From Tyto alba (taxonomy: Eukaryota > Chordata > Aves > Strigiformes > Tytonidae), in assembly GCF_018691265.1 (NCBI RefSeq), contig NW_024881279.1, forward strand, positions 4,555,243 to 4,619,242: a stretch of 64,000 nt of DNA. The letters are read 5' to 3'. The notes below the pieces were generated by a model that saw nothing but the letters and a program-made list of their open reading frames with translations, searched no databases and was not told the DNA's origin. The number at the start of each line of letters is the position of its first letter. The stretch's first letter is position 1. This document shows positions 33,389 to 52,385 of the stretch, in pieces. The position numbers were made by a program, and so were the translations under genes.

Positions 33389-36300
33389 TCCCACCCGCCC
33401 TGGCCAGGACACCGGGCACGTCGCGCTCTCCCGCCCGGCTTCGCTGCCCAGTGCGAAGGACCAGAGGCCCAGCCAAACCGCCCCATCTCGCTGTAAAACG
33501 CGCAAAGTTAGGCAACAGGATGACTTAAGGATGCTGGAAAACTCATTTCGGGGTGGTTTTTATTTTTTTTGGCGGTGGGGGGTGTTAAAGATAGAAAAGT
33601 GATTTCAAAAAAAAAAAAAAAAAAAAGAAAAAAAGGTATAAAATAAGTACTTGCCAAAATTTAAAGTGCTGATGAGTAAACAAGCCTTTTGTCCCTGCCC
33701 TGTGCTGCTTTTTTTGTTTGGGGTTTTTTCATTTGGTTTTGTTTTTTTTTTTTTTTTCTTTTTTCACTCCATTATCTTCCAGAATGGCAGAAAGCAGCCA
33801 AACTCCCCAGCTTGCTGCAGTAGATGGTAGGTGCTATCAGTCTAACACCAGCTTCCACTCCCTGCCTTCCGAGCTGCTTCCAAGTGTAGTCACTCACTCA
33901 GATCTCTCGTAGCCGTTATTACCATGGAGCTGGAAAAGCTGGAATAGGAGCATTTTTTCAAAAGCCCACATGTCTGAAAACCAAACGTAGCAATGCTAGC
34001 TTTCTGACCTGGCCGGATAATAGCCAAATATTTAAACCAACGAGGTGAATTTTTTTAAAACTTCCTGTTTGACAACAGGAAGGTCTTGTTTACAGGTGAC
34101 AGGTCTCTGCGCTCAGCGTGGCAGAGGCGGCGAAAGGAGCTCGGCCCGGCCGCTGGAGGGGCCGACGGTCAATTCTCGCCTGGGTGCCGGGTCTCCCTCG
34201 CTGCTAGGAGCTGCCCGCTGCGGGACGTGGGCGGCCAGAAATCTCGAAAGGCCTCAAAAATCAGTTTGCTGCTCCGGCCTTGACCTAACCCTGCGGCGGG
34301 GAGGGCGGGCGAGGGGCAGGCTGGCCCGTGGGCAAGGACGGCGCTGGCCCAGCGAGCCGCCCGCGGCCGAGCGGAGCTGGGGGACAGAGGTGCCAGCAGC
34401 CTGGCAGCAGGACGGCACGCTACCCCGCTACGCACCCTCGGCGAGATCAGAGCCCTTTTTCTCATGATTTGGTGTGTAAAAGTTTAAAAAACCTTATTCT
34501 AGCTTTTTCTAAAAGGTCCTCCCTCCACTCCCACGATGATGCCAAACGTTAACAGCTTCTCTCCAGCTTGAAAATGTTTACCGGCTTCTGGTATTTTATT
34601 TATACTTGGAGTCTGGTAAAACAAAAACCACTGTGGACAGGATGTGTTCTCCCTGAACCAATGTACGTCCCAAATTAATCCAAGTTCTTGATTTACTTCA
34701 GGCTTACAAACTTCTCTCAGAGACCACAATCTAGTCCAGTGCAGATTTTTTTTCCGCCTTGAAAGAAACATATTCTAGACTGCTGAAGAGAAAAACACCA
34801 CCATGCAGAGGGAGGGGCGGGACTATTTTTTTCTACTTTACAGAATAGGTTTTAGAGTACTGAATACAAATTATGTAGTAATATTATTGTAGAACTGCAA
34901 GAAATTTAAGATGACCTTTATAATGTACAAAATATTTTTATATTTTTTTTCTTAACGCAAAAACACAAACCCTAATTTTTTACATTGGACTAAACATAAC
35001 TTTTTAAACAAGTTTATGCCTCAAAGGTTGAAAATTAAAAAAAAAAAAATGCTAGTGCGTAGAGCAGCTTTGGGTTTATTCCCTTTATTTAGGTACTTTT
35101 GCTTACAGTAGTGTAGAGTTTTTAATTCCAGCTTGAGTTTAGAAGATCTAAACCTATTGCTTTATTCTCTTCCTGTGTAAATGTAACTTCAGAAGCACTG
35201 AATGAAAGCTACGTGCACAAAGCTGAAAAGTTTGAAAAGAGTCATTTTAAAGTTTGAATCATTTTAACCCTTAGAGAAGTAGCATTACCTGAACCGACTG
35301 CCAACTGTACACTTAGTCCTGTACTTTTTGCACTCAGAGGGTTAATTACAGCACTAGATCAATATGCAATCTGCTAATTTTTAAATTATTTTAGCAAGCT
35401 TAGACAACAGCATGCTCCAGTGCTAAAGAGAGAAACTCAGCAGACTCTTCCCAGATCTGACATAGTCTGTTTTTTAAAAAAAAAAAAAAAAAAATTGCCA
35501 AAAAAAAAAGTAACATCTCAACTCACCACTTGTCACCCTGAGACCCTCTGGTGTAAGGTGCTGTAGAAGTGTCAGCTACTGTAAACACCACGGATGACAA
35601 ATCAGCCAGAGCAGCCCAGCGTAACTCAACACTGGGCGTAAAGCTGGTGTAACTAAACACCTGCTTGGTAGTTTGTGGTTGGATGAAAGACATAACTCAG
35701 CAGCAAAGCAAAGGCAGGTATAAAAGAAAAAGCAGATGTGTCCAAATAACACCAGGGGAAACTGAGGGGAAAGTCCTGAACAGTTGTTACGCTGTGTACC
35801 CTGACCAAGGACCAGACAGTACCAGTGTACGCAGCCCCGCTGTCAGAGTCCACCAGGATTTTCACCCATTTCTCTGCAGGTTCCACCGGCCCCTGCACAG
35901 CCTTGCGGCCCGGCAAAAGGCCCATCTGTATTGCAGCCTCCTCGTTATTTTTATTCCATCCCATTCCTGCCAACTCTCCCTCGGTCACACCTCCTGCACG
36001 GAAGCGTTTCCCCAGCCGCGTTACAGCCCTGTTCTGCCCCAGCCTTGCTCTGGCCCTCTGCTCCGCTCCCCAGGGGCAGGTTTATAGCCAGAGCCCACCC
36101 TGGGCTTTCGGCTCCCGCAGTATAAACTCACAACATCCACATGGCATGCTGTAACATGGTCAGTTTATACCGGTGTAACTGCAAAAACTGAGGTTTTTTT
36201 CCCAAAACACAGAAGATAAGAGACCTTTAAGCCATCCCTTTCCGAGACAAAACAGTGAGCATGACCAACTGTTGTTACATGCCCCACGGCTGATAACCAA

Positions 36301-36725
36301 TGCCAAAACAAAGTTACTTTTATTAATACCAAAAAAGTGTCTTTAGAAATGCTATATGAAGTGTTACTATTTTGTGTTAATACTCTTTTTTTAATAGAAG
36401 GAAAACATCGCCCTGAAGTTTTTATCACAACAAGAATTTTTTTTTTAGTTTTTTTACAGCAGTTTCAACTCTTCCTGAAATACGTATTTGAATTCCTGAA
36501 ATCACTTTGAATGTAGAAGTCATGGAAGTACCACTTCATTAAATCAAGTAAAACCACTGTATGTATGTAGCAGGGATAAATGTTTTGCAGCTGTACTTTC
36601 ATTTGTCCAATGACTATCCACCATTTGTTGTAATTTTTTTACTTCACTGAGTTTGTATTTTTTGGCTTTTATGTTCAAAATATGTTTATAGCTTTATAAA
36701 TAAAGTAATTGCCAGACTGGCTATT
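33389..36725 (+). other. TCF7: TCF7 3' untranslated region (probable)
   Basis: AT-rich and gene-free after the stop codon. The first clear AATAAA on the + strand is at 36699-36704, inside TATAAATAAAGTAATT. The end at about 36725 is inferred from it. An internal A-rich stop near 35030 could be an earlier, weaker end. There are short poly(A) tracts at 33608, 35038 and 35475. Confidence 0.6.
36699..36704 (+). terminator. AATAAA polyadenylation signal, TCF7
   Basis: A canonical AATAAA in AT-rich sequence about 3.3 kb after the TCF7 stop. It is the first strong signal I see on this strand, and cleavage is expected 10-30 nt downstream. Confidence 0.55.
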
Positions 36726-38500
36726 CAAAATAGGCCACTGGAAGTTATAATCCTACCAAACTCTCAAATAACTCTTTCTTAGAATTCAAGAGGATTCCTG
36801 CTTGCTTTTTTTTTTTCCCCTCCAGCATTTGTACATACATAGTTTTTAGAATAACTGCCCATAGTCTTCAAGGGGTAAAACAAATAGTAAACCAAGACTA
36901 AGAAATAACAGCTTCTACAATCCCTACTGACACCTTGCCTTCCCCCTCTCTACCCCCCACATTTAATCCTTTTGGCAAAGAGCAGCTACCCCTGACCCTG
37001 CCACTACTTTGGGAAAAAGAAAAAAAAAAAAAAGTTAAGGCAGCACTATACAAGTTAAACAGCAGGATAAAGTTTAACAGTGGGAAATCGGGCAGTCTCT
37101 CCCCCTTTCAAGAATTCCAAACCACGCAGCTGGTGTCTGTGACAGCAGCAGGCAACTCTCCAGTTCAGCTAAAGGGAATCCACACGCCACCGCACAGCAC
37201 CCCCGAGCTGCCTCAGCACCTTCCTAAAGAGCAGCCTTCAGAGCCTGGCACTAACGTTACTGGAGGGGCTAAGACAAGTGAGAGGGTGCACCTCCAGAGA
37301 TTAAAACAAGATGTGTTCTCATACCGATGTGCATGTCAGGCAGCTACAGAATTTGAATCTGGGTAAAGTCTGAGACAGGGGCATTTCAATTACAGAAAGT
37401 TGTACGGAATCCTGACTACCAGGCCTACAAAGAATATGAAACTCTGGCAAAGCTATGTAACCCTCTGGGCACCCAGATTAGCCCTTTCTCTCCTGCCTGC
37501 TGCTCTGCTCTACCTCCCCCGCAGCAGCAGCCAGCTGGCATGACCCTGCAGCTTCAGCAGAAGCTCCACCACCAAGGGTTGTATTTGACCACTAAGGGTT
37601 GTGTTTGAAGCAAACTGGTCTGATAATTAGCAAGTCTTACCCCAGGGTTCACAGGTGTGTTCTGTGCAGGTACAGCAAACAAAGTAGCAGAGTAATGAAG
37701 ACAAACTATGTGTCTTTGTTCCTCATCCTACAGCAGTGAGGCAGCGGCTGCTGACAAACACAGATCCTGGTCTGATGACAAACACCTAAAGGAATTTATA
37801 CAGGCTTCTACCACTGAACACAATTACAGTATGGGCCTCTAGATTAGCAACACAGCACTCCCAAGGATGAAACTAGTATATTCTGCGACACTAACCTCAC
37901 ATGCAGATGGATTTATTTCTTGTAATAATCCAGGATAAGCTGAATATTCAAATCTAGCAACTGAAAAAATTATCATCAGATTTTCTCTAGTAGCACTTTT
38001 AAACCGAGATGTATTGTTTGCAATACAGGATGCTGGAAAGGCTTCTTCACATTCAAGTCTAGCACTGGAGTATTTTATTCCCACTGACAATATCATATTT
38101 ATAATATGCCCACCAGCACAAAGGCAGGCCCAGCCGCCTCATGAATCAGCAGATGAGCAGCAGCCGCATCCAAAGCATGGCTCTGAACACTGCTTCACAG
38201 CAAGTTCGGAATGCTTCCAATAACAGTTACATCAAAGCAAGGTTACCTAAAAGCTGGTAAGCCATCAAAAAAAAAAAAAAAAAATAGAAAGAAATCTGGA
38301 TCGCCTGTTATTTAGCTTCCAACTTACGAGAAGCTGCCCACTACACCTGAACTAGTGCTTTGCATTAGTCATTTAACAAAATCTTTACATGTTTTATTTC
38401 AACTAACTACTGCCTCAGTGCTCTTTGTACACTCAGTACTAAGTGACAAAAAGATTGTCTAGTTTCAAATAACTAGAACCATCTACAAACAAAAGTTTAA
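36726..38500. other. Convergent intergenic region between TCF7 and SKP1
   Basis: AT-rich and without a recognised gene. It may partly be SKP1 3'UTR if a distal polyadenylation site is used. TTTATT motifs on the + strand near 37911 and 38072 are further possible SKP1 signals. Confidence 0.6.
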
Positions 38501-38506
38501 AAGCCC

Positions 38507-38561
38507 TTTATTAATTCAGAAGTGAAACACTGATATTTAAAGTGAGATAAGTATGTTTATT
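38507..38561 (-). terminator. Distal pair of AATAAA polyadenylation signals, SKP1
   Basis: Two AATAAA motifs on the - strand at 38556-38561 and 38507-38512, about 1.2 kb after the stop codon. Confidence 0.4.
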
Positions 38562-39177
38562 AAGGTTCGTTCTACTCTAAGGTTTATACAGAGAATGGAA
38601 TGCAATACAAGCTAAGAGCACACCTCAAAGATCTACCACACAACCATCCCCTACTCCCTATAAGGGAACTGTAAAAAAAAAAAAAAAAAAAATCAGAAAA
38701 CCTGTTACTGCTTAACTAGTTGCAAGTGGCTTTATCCAAAGAAGTTAAGCTTGATATTGCATTAGCTTTATATGCAATAATTAAGTCTCTACAAGCTGAA
38801 GTATCACATACAGAGGCGTAAGATTTCCTGTGGACACGCAAAACCATGTTTTAAAGAGCTACATCACAAGAGTTGTTTAAAATTGCCTAAAAACCAGCCA
38901 CTAATGGCATGCACAGGTCAATAATATTAACTTTGGTAATGTCAGTCATTTTTGGTCAAATCTGGATTCCACTTTTAACAGCAACATGTATAAAAACACA
39001 CCCATCCTGTGCATAAAGCAACACACTTTTCATTTGCTACCAGCTAGAGGCAGGTCTTCAATACATGGTTAAAGTACTCAAATTCAGCTGTCAGGAGCTT
39101 GCTTAGTTCTAGATCACATCTTTCACTAGCCTGTAAAGGCAAGACTAACAGGACAAGAAAGTGGTCAAATATTTTTT

Positions 39178-39180
<3 letters not shown>

Positions 39181-39210
<30 letters not shown>
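39181..39210. repeat. Poly(T) tract (T30)
   Basis: Uninterrupted T30 on the + strand, so A30 in the SKP1 transcript 3'UTR. Confidence 0.9.
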
Positions 39211-39214
<4 letters not shown>

Positions 39215-39414
39215 GTAGGACAAGAACCATCTTGAAAGTTATATAGCTTTAAGTAACATTAATTTTCCCCACAATGTTTTTGGAAGAAATCCAGTAACTT
39301 TTTTTTGCTTTATCTAGTTCCCCAAGACATGTTCTAGTTTGTTTTTCTTTCTGAAGCTATCAATACCCTGTAAATACAAGTTCTGTTCTTCTTGAGAAAG
39401 AAGACACAGGTGTT

Positions 39415-39420
39415 TTTATT
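39415..39420 (-). terminator. Proximal AATAAA polyadenylation signal, SKP1
   Basis: AATAAA read on the - strand within TTGTAAATAAAAACACC, about 340 nt after the stop codon. Confidence 0.55.
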
Positions 39421-39756
39421 TACAATGGAGTCAATCCTTAGCATTGTAACTGGACTTGAACAGTTTAAAAGTGTAATGAAAATGATAACCTTAAGTGCTA
39501 CTTCCCATACAGAATCCACACTTAGTTCAGTTTTATTCACTGCAGAGTAAAGTAAAAAGACATCCAATTACACTAGTAAAAACTCAGAAGATTTAAATTT
39601 GTACTCAAAAAACCACTACACATGCAAAGGGAACAATATCCTGCTAACACAACTTCATTTGCTGCTGCATTTGTCTAATATTAACAATTATGAACAGAGC
39701 AGTGCAACTAGTATTTGGAACAATCCTTACAGTGTTCGAGTGTCAGGCACAATACT

Positions 39757-45445
<5,689 letters not shown>

Positions 45446-48199
45446 CTACAAGAGAAGGACAGTTATTTCCACACAATATTCAGCAGATATTATAAGTTTA
45501 GCTAACACAAAGATGTACGTTACCTTTACTATTTATATTGTTTCTTACCAACAGCAGGCAGCCCAGTGCCACTTAAAGCATGCTCAGATTATTCACTGCT
45601 TGAACCAATAGGCCTGAATTCATTAATCCTCGTGCTTAAGAAACATGGATTGATAGAAGCCTAACAACAGGAGAACTTTTTTCTTCATTTGGAAGCATAA
45701 AATACACAAAATTTGTTAGTCAATAGTGCTTATATTGTGTACAGTCCAACACTAAAGCTATCTTTCTCTTGAATTAGCTGTCAACAACACTTCCAAAACA
45801 CTACTTTTCTTCAAACAATCGCTACTCACTTTGACTACTCAAATGAAGTCAGATCTCAAAAGCAGTTTTCAAATGATAGCCTCTGGAACAGAATCACAAA
45901 ACTGAGGTTGGAAGGAACCCCTCTAGACAGAGTCTAGTCCAGCCTCCCTTGCTCTGAACAGAGTCAAACAGACCAGGTTACTCAGGATCGAAGGCTTTCC
46001 TTCAGGAAAGTGTTCGGTTTTCTGAAGAGACCGGAAAGCAATATACCACTACAAGGAAAGCTTTCAGCACTCAATACTACGATCACTAAGTAAGTTAGAT
46101 CGGCACTTTGGTGGCATTAGGAAAGACTAAGATGACTATGCATTTTAACAAAGTTTTTCAAACAAACTGTAATAAGGCCTAAAATAAACAGAAGCAGCAG
46201 ACTTCAGAGATGCCGCTAACAGAAAAATAAAACTCTACAGTAACGCACCTTTCCAGATATTTAACAACTCAAACACAGAAGTAATGCATTTGGTACAGCA
46301 GCCAGTAGGTTACAACTTCTGCCTGAAGCTGCACATGAAGTCTGTTTGGGTATCACTGCACTTGAACCAGCTGACTTCAAGGACATGATAAACCTAACTG
46401 CCTGGCCACATACACTTTATAAATCAGCTCTCAACAAGCTAGTAGGATGCGTTACAAGTTCTTTTACCACTCAAAATACTCGTTAGCAGACGATCATTGC
46501 AAGAGTTTCATTTTTTTTTTCACCTAAAGTTACCTGCTTAAAGATCTCTAAAAGCACGTATTTGTAAATACAGCTTGCAGGGCACTGTAAGAAAATCTCC
46601 AGAAGCAAAGAATTAAAGAATTTCAAATTAATTTCAATTACTTTTCAAATGTTCTTCCCCCATCAAACCTAAGAGCTATACCTGCTAGTTCCTTACAATA
46701 GTACTGGAACTACCAAAATTGAATTAGCTGGACCACTTTCAGCAACCTTCCTTTATCCCTTTCTGAACACCTCCTGTAGCTCATCAGTATGGCTGAGCCT
46801 GACAGCACTGCAACAAACCCAGGCCAGGGGAGGCCAGCCAAAGCACATTATTAAGCAGCTCACACCAGCTTGAAGGCCTCATTGCTTTAATTTCCATTTG
46901 GCAGAGTGAGTAGCTAGTTAATGTTTACACAGTACTGTAACCCTATATGACAGTGCTCCTTCTAATTAAGATGGGTGTTCTGGACAGATGCAGTCATGAT
47001 TGTTCCAAAGATACAAATATATATATATGCTTATCTACAGAAATAAAATTTGGATTAAAACACAGGTCTGAGTTGGTAGCTTGAACAATGTACTGAAAAA
47101 ATAAAATTATCTAGGCATACATTTCAGATTTAATGCATCTGTTCTTGCAGTGATTGTCTGAAAGCACTCAAGAACAAACCCAGCTTCAGATGCCAGCCTT
47201 CCTGTGCTTGTGTCTAGGATTACATAATGCTGCACAAGGGAGCCAGCACAACAGGGATGCTGCCTTAGCAAGTCCAGCCCCTGCTGGAATATTTGCATTG
47301 AGATTCATGTATCACCCAAACCCACTTTTATCAAGACCTTTAGGTCATTGCTAAGTGTTTGAATCAGGTAGAATGAAGTTAATCTGCTGCCTTATCACTG
47401 AAAATAAATCAGGATTTCATCCCAATTTTGTTATTTTTATACTACAGAGCTCAGTCTCCTGGAAGAAGGAAAAAAAAAAAAAAAGAAACAAGTCATTTTT
47501 AGCAAACTGCAATACAGCTCTGGAAACCAACAGGCCTTGGATAGCAACACAACTGGGTGACTAAGCAGAGCAGTCCACAAAGCTCTAATCTACAATAGCA
47601 AAACAGGTTGGGATCTAGTCAAAAGACAAACCTGAATTACAACGGTAATTTGCATGTGCGAGCCTGAAACGCAGAGCTCAGTCACCGAAAGCTGCGCTAC
47701 CGGGCCGCTCCGCGCCTCCCCGAGCTATTCCAGGATGCCCGCTCCTTCCCCCGCTGTTTCTCCGGGTCGTCGGGTGTAAACGCTGCGTTTGTTCCATAAA
47801 CTCACACCTGAGCCCTTCCGCTTGCGCTGCCGCTCCAGATCTCCCCGGGGGGTGCCCCGGAGCACCCTGACAACCGCCCCGCTGAAGGGGGGAGGGGAGG
47901 GCCGGCTTCACCGGTGCTGCGCGGCCCGCGACGAGGGCTGCGCCTCCGCTTTATTTACCAGACACCCCCACTCCTCCCTCCCCCAGCACCCACGGGTGTT
48001 TAAGCCCCGCATCGCCCACGAAAGGGCTCGGACCTCGGCCCACCCAAGCCCCCACCCCCCCCAGCGGCCTTCCCAGACCGCGGCCCCTCTGCCCGCGCCA
48101 GGCCGGGCCCCGCTTCCCCCAACCGAGCGGGCCCCGCGGACCGGACCTGCCCCCGCCCCGCCGGTACACCGGCAAGCCCCCAGAGCTCACAGGCCTCAC
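45446..48199 (-). other. SKP1 first intron
   Basis: It runs from the proposed non-coding exon donor (gtgagg, - strand) to the acceptor before ATG. It contains a CR1 fragment at about 45888-46030 and an A-rich tract at about 47468-47485. The upstream end is inside the CpG island. Confidence 0.75.
45888..46030 (-). mobile_element. CR1 LINE fragment
   Basis: AGAATCACAAAACTGAGGTT and GGAAGGAACCCCTCTAGACA, then CTAGTCCAGCCTCCC, are the reverse complement of a CR1 3' end with its TTCTGTGA-type tail. Short and truncated. Confidence 0.78.
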
Positions 48200-48277
48200 C
48201 GTGAGGAGGAAAAGGAGGAGGGGGGGGGAGGAGGCGGCGTCCGTCCAGGCGCTGACGGGACCTGGCGGCGGCGGCGC
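48200..48277 (-). other. SKP1: SKP1 non-coding first exon (inferred)
   Basis: On the - strand, CCTCCTCACG is followed by a good donor GTGAGG at 48199. The upper boundary is placed about 25-30 bp downstream of the TATA box at 48301-48307. No ATG lies in the proposed exon, which agrees with translation starting at the first base of the next exon. Confidence 0.55.
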
Positions 48278-48300
48278 TCGGGGCCCACCTGCGGCGGCGG

Positions 48301-48317
48301 CTTTATAGGGGCGGGGG
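48301..48317 (-). promoter_or_regulatory. SKP1 core promoter: GC box plus TATA box
   Basis: On the - strand CCCCCGCCCC is followed immediately by TATAAAG (48307-48301), a clear Sp1-type site abutting a TATA box inside a CpG island. Spacing to the inferred exon 1 is right for this promoter class. Confidence 0.6.
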
Positions 48318-49769
48318 AAGGACCCGCCTCCCGCTGCCTCGCAACCGCCGGGGCTGCCCGCCGTGACCGCCTGCGCGAAACACCCCGCTCTGCCTCCCGA
48401 ACGGCGGCAGAGCGCGGCTGACGGTAAAAAGAACCGGATCTGCGCCGCTCCCCGCGGGGTGGGGGGGAAAGCGGAGCTGAAATGGGGTGGGGAAACGAAG
48501 CGGCGGCTGTCGGGTCTTTCAGGCAGCGGGGGAGCGCGCCGGGAGCCTCACAATGGGCGGGAGCGCCTCTCCGCCGCCCCCATGAGGGGAGAGCGGCGAG
48601 CGGGCGGGGGCGTAATTCGGGATTAAACCGGACTCGTCGCAAAAAGCCCGCGTTGGGTGTTTTCCTAATAGCGGGGGTTTCACGGGGAGAAAGCGAGGAG
48701 AATTTAAAGCGGGGAGTGGGGTGAGGCGGCTTCGGGTTGTGTTGGCGTCTCGCGTGTAAAGACAGTGGAACCCGATCTCCGGTGGTTGCTCGGGCAGGAG
48801 GAAACATTTTAACAACAAAAAATACGCTGAAAAATACTCATTTCAAATTGTGACGGCAAAGGGTTACTTTCCTCAGGTGGCGATACAGCTGAGGACAGCT
48901 GAGTGCTAGAAATGGATTTGGGCTTAACAAGCACATCACTGAACACTCGCCCCGGATCCCACCAGGAATTTCCTGCAGCTGCAGCTCAGCCCAGGGCCCG
49001 TTAAAGCATCTCCAGACACCCAACTGGGCGAGGAGCCACCGAAAAGCAGCCAAAGCGGTGCTGTGGTAGCACAACCACCCCCTGAGCGCTGTACCTCAGC
49101 ATGGGTAACAGCTCCTGAAAGGTCGAGAATCTGTGCGTTATTTTTCCAGAGAGATCCGAAGGGTTTTGCTCAATGAGGAAGGCAGAGCAGGGTATGAGTC
49201 CACCAAAGTCACCCTGAGGTGCCCGGGCGCTGTGTTGTTGAGATCAGTTTTGCATCTCTCCCTGGCAAAGTGGTTTTGAAGTAGGTAAGATACTTACATA
49301 GTGACAAGCCATATTTGTGGCAATTCGCTTTACTTCCAATCTCAATTCAAAATGTTCTTAGCACTGGAGTGTGTTTTCCACAGCACTTCAGGGCAGATGT
49401 AGCCAGGCTACCCGTAAGCAGACTGGTACCTGCACCACCATTGCACTAGTACAGCATAAGTCACAGCTTTCCCTTTCCTCAATCCCATACACCTTATTGA
49501 ACAAATGACAGTCATACCCTCCAGAAAAATATATTCTAACATAAAGAATATTCCTGAGAATCAGAACTTCTCAGTTCAGAAGCTTGCTTTGCTCATTCCA
49601 GAGCCCACAGCCCCGGACAGTAGCCTAGCCACAGAGGTACCAAGTCTTCTTTCCTTAGTTTTCTGCCTCAGTGACATAACCAGTGAGACCACAAATGTTA
49701 GAAATATTTAATGTTAAATTGTTGGTTAGGGCTGACTCTACAGAGAAATAGAAGACTCAAATACAGACT

Positions 49770-50040
49770 CTCAGCCAGAAAGAACCTCCTAGAACTCGAG
49801 TGAGGCTGTTCTATGTCAGGTCCTATCACTTAAATAGGTTGCTAGATAAATTCCAAAGAACTGTTGGAGACGACAGCCCGACTTGGGAATCTTGTTTCAT
49901 AGGCTTCAGGATGCCGAGCAGCTCATTAGTAACAGCGCACTTGAAGATGACCCTGAGCAACCTGCTCTGACTTTGAAGATGGATCAAAATTCAGAGTGTG
50001 GTCTGGAGGACCCTTGGTGATGCCTTCCAGCCTGAATTAC
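49770..50040 (+). mobile_element. CR1 LINE fragment, diverged
   Basis: CTGAGCAACCTGCTCTGACT and GATGCCTTCCAGCCTGAATT match the sense strand of the CR1 3' end. Diverged and internally deleted. The left boundary is approximate. Confidence 0.65.
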
Positions 50041-50206
50041 TGTGAGTTCAGGAACCTGTGCTTCAGGGGAACTCTTCATGCTCAGCAAGCATCCAAAGAT
50101 GTCAGGTGATGCTTATACAGCAGACTTTGATGCTAACAGAGGTTCCTCGAAGATGCTGGTATTAGTAACCAGGCAAGCTGTTTGTTCACCATTTATCAGG
50201 ATCTAC

Positions 50207-50213
<7 letters not shown>

Positions 50214-50239
<26 letters not shown>
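50214..50239. repeat. (TA)n microsatellite
   Basis: Thirteen uninterrupted TA dinucleotides. Confidence 0.92.
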
Positions 50240-51886
50240 CACATATAGATGTGTGAGGCCTCCAAACTATGCCTAATCTGACCTTTTGATCGTGCCATCA
50301 TCACATTTACCTCTTTCCTCCTCGACCACTCCATCTTGTACTCCAACACTGAGAACCACAGACACTGCACTAAAAAAAGAAATAACGCTGCCTTTATTTT
50401 CCTTATTTTTTTTTATTGTTGATATTAAAAAAATTTGGTTTAGAGGATCAAACGATGACAGGAGATGGTCTGTGGAAAATATATCTGCAAATCCTAAATC
50501 CCCCTTCCCGATGTTGACAAAATGAAGGTTTCTGATTTGGCTGGTGATCAGCGAGCACAAGCTCTGAGACTGCAAATCAGGCTCAGCAGAGGGGGGATGG
50601 GGTTTGCTCTCTACACAAGACAAATTAATAAAATCCAGGAACAGGCAGAAAGCTAAATTCCATGCTTAAATATGATCTGTGTATGAATTTAATTCCAAGT
50701 GATATTATTGATGAGCTTTATACTTGATACAGTTGTCTACAGCTTTCTAAAGGAGAAAATTCAGTCCACACTGGACTTTGAATTTGGCTGTTGAATTGCA
50801 AGTCTGGGAAAGTTACAACAACAAAAACACCCCACGCCCAAAAAAAGTGGCAGATGGCTGTCACAGATACACTATAATCACCCAACGGCCACCTCCCACT
50901 GTGCCCTACATATCGTACAATGAACCTCCCCAGCTAGTCCAGATGCTTTCTGTTATCTGTGGTGAAAAAGCAGCTGCTGTGGCGTAGATAGCCAAAGTCC
51001 TGCGAGTAAGTCAGTATTAATAACACAAAAGATCCATCCTTCGCTAAAGCTGCAAGGGAAAGAACAAGATTTTTCCAAAAAATGGGTGGCCCAATTTCAG
51101 TTGTTACGCCCATAGGTAATCATTGCGATGCAAATAATTCTAAACCTAAGCATTGCCACCCTGAGCTGCGAAGATAATGGCACCGTGTACCAGCCACAGA
51201 TAAATTACAATTAAGGGCCTTTTACCACTGAGAACCCAGAGGAGGAGGGAGAAAGCTGAACGCTAAAGCAAATACCTGATAAAAGATTGGAGCAATCAAA
51301 ATCAGTGCAAGCTTGATTTAACGCTTACCAGATCCAGAAGAGCTCTGACCTACATACTCACAGCATCCCGGGGGCTGGGGGCGAGGCCAGCTGAGCCGTG
51401 CTGTGGGGGGAAGGGGACTTTAACACGCCAAACGCGAGGGAGCAGCCTCCCGGACACAGCACTGCATCTGCTCCATCCACAACCCCCGATTCTCTTCCTG
51501 GCAATTTCTCCCAAATCACCGTACCCTCCCTCCCACCCTTCAAAACACCTCACATTCTCCGCTTTTACAGATAAAGTGGTTTGAGGATTTTTTTTTGCTG
51601 CTAGTGGCAGTTTAGAGACTATGGAGATAGCACACTGCTTGAGTATTTTTCAATATCACCATGATGTGAGATTGTCAAAGCCTAACGAGAGCTCAGCTTT
51701 GCTCCTTTAACAAGTTGAGAAACTTCACTAACTCAGCCTGGAGTCCTGGAGCCGCAGGGATGGGGGGCTGGCAAGGGCTGGACTTGAGGGTCCCAAGAGC
51801 ACAGCTGCTCTAGCAGAGAACCAGGTATGATTTGCTGGAACAGGGACCTAATCTACATGTAGGGGAGAATGAGACTTGCTGCAAAA

Positions 51887-51890
<4 letters not shown>

Positions 51891-51919
<29 letters not shown>
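51891..51919. repeat. Poly(T) tract (T29)
   Basis: Uninterrupted T homopolymer in intergenic sequence. Confidence 0.9.
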
Positions 51920-52350
51920 GTCAGGAATACAAAAGATTGGGAACATTTTTTTTAAAACGGCCACATCAACAAATTAAAAAAAAAAAAATTGGACTGGTTC
52001 AGTGTAAAACCAGAAAGCATCAGAATTACTCATGGGAAATAAGTGGTAGAAAAACATTGCTGAGCTCGAAAGCCAGTGCCACTGTTGTTTAAAGCAATCT
52101 TGCAACAACGCAGCAGATGAGGAGGAAAATTCTAGTTCTCAGTACAACTCTGGAAAAAGCTAATTATTGCAGTTCCACTTCATGAAAGCTTGCATTACAG
52201 GAGCACCCTTGAGGAGGCGTTATCATCCAAGCTGTACCTCAGCAATGCAAGAGGGTGGATGGCAGAGCCCACCCTCTGGATGAGAGTCCAATTAACCCCA
52301 ACAGACTGACAAAACTGAGTAACCCAATCCTGCCAAGCAGACACCAACTC

Positions 52351-52353
<3 letters not shown>

Positions 52354-52380
<27 letters not shown>
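52354..52380. repeat. Poly(T) tract (T27)
   Basis: Uninterrupted T homopolymer in intergenic sequence. Confidence 0.9.

Positions 52381-52385
<5 letters not shown>

Larger units (their letters stand above)
38507..39756 (-). other. SKP1: SKP1 3' untranslated region (probable extent)
   Basis: Below the stop codon there is no further coding frame. AATAAA on the - strand appears at 39415-39420, 38556-38561 and 38507-38512 (TTTATT on +). The nearest gives a short UTR of about 340 nt and the others about 1.2 kb. A 30-base T run at 39181-39210 lies inside. Confidence 0.55.
47650..48660. promoter_or_regulatory. SKP1 CpG island
   Basis: About 1 kb rich in CpG, surrounded by AT-rich sequence and covering the SKP1 transcription start. 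Nothing coding is recognised on the + strand going the other way. Confidence 0.75.

Noticed and set aside
47789..48421. 210-codon + strand frame over the SKP1 promoter
   Set aside because: It is Pro/Arg-rich and typical of chance frames in CpG islands. The opposite strand shows a coherent promoter and donor site for SKP1.
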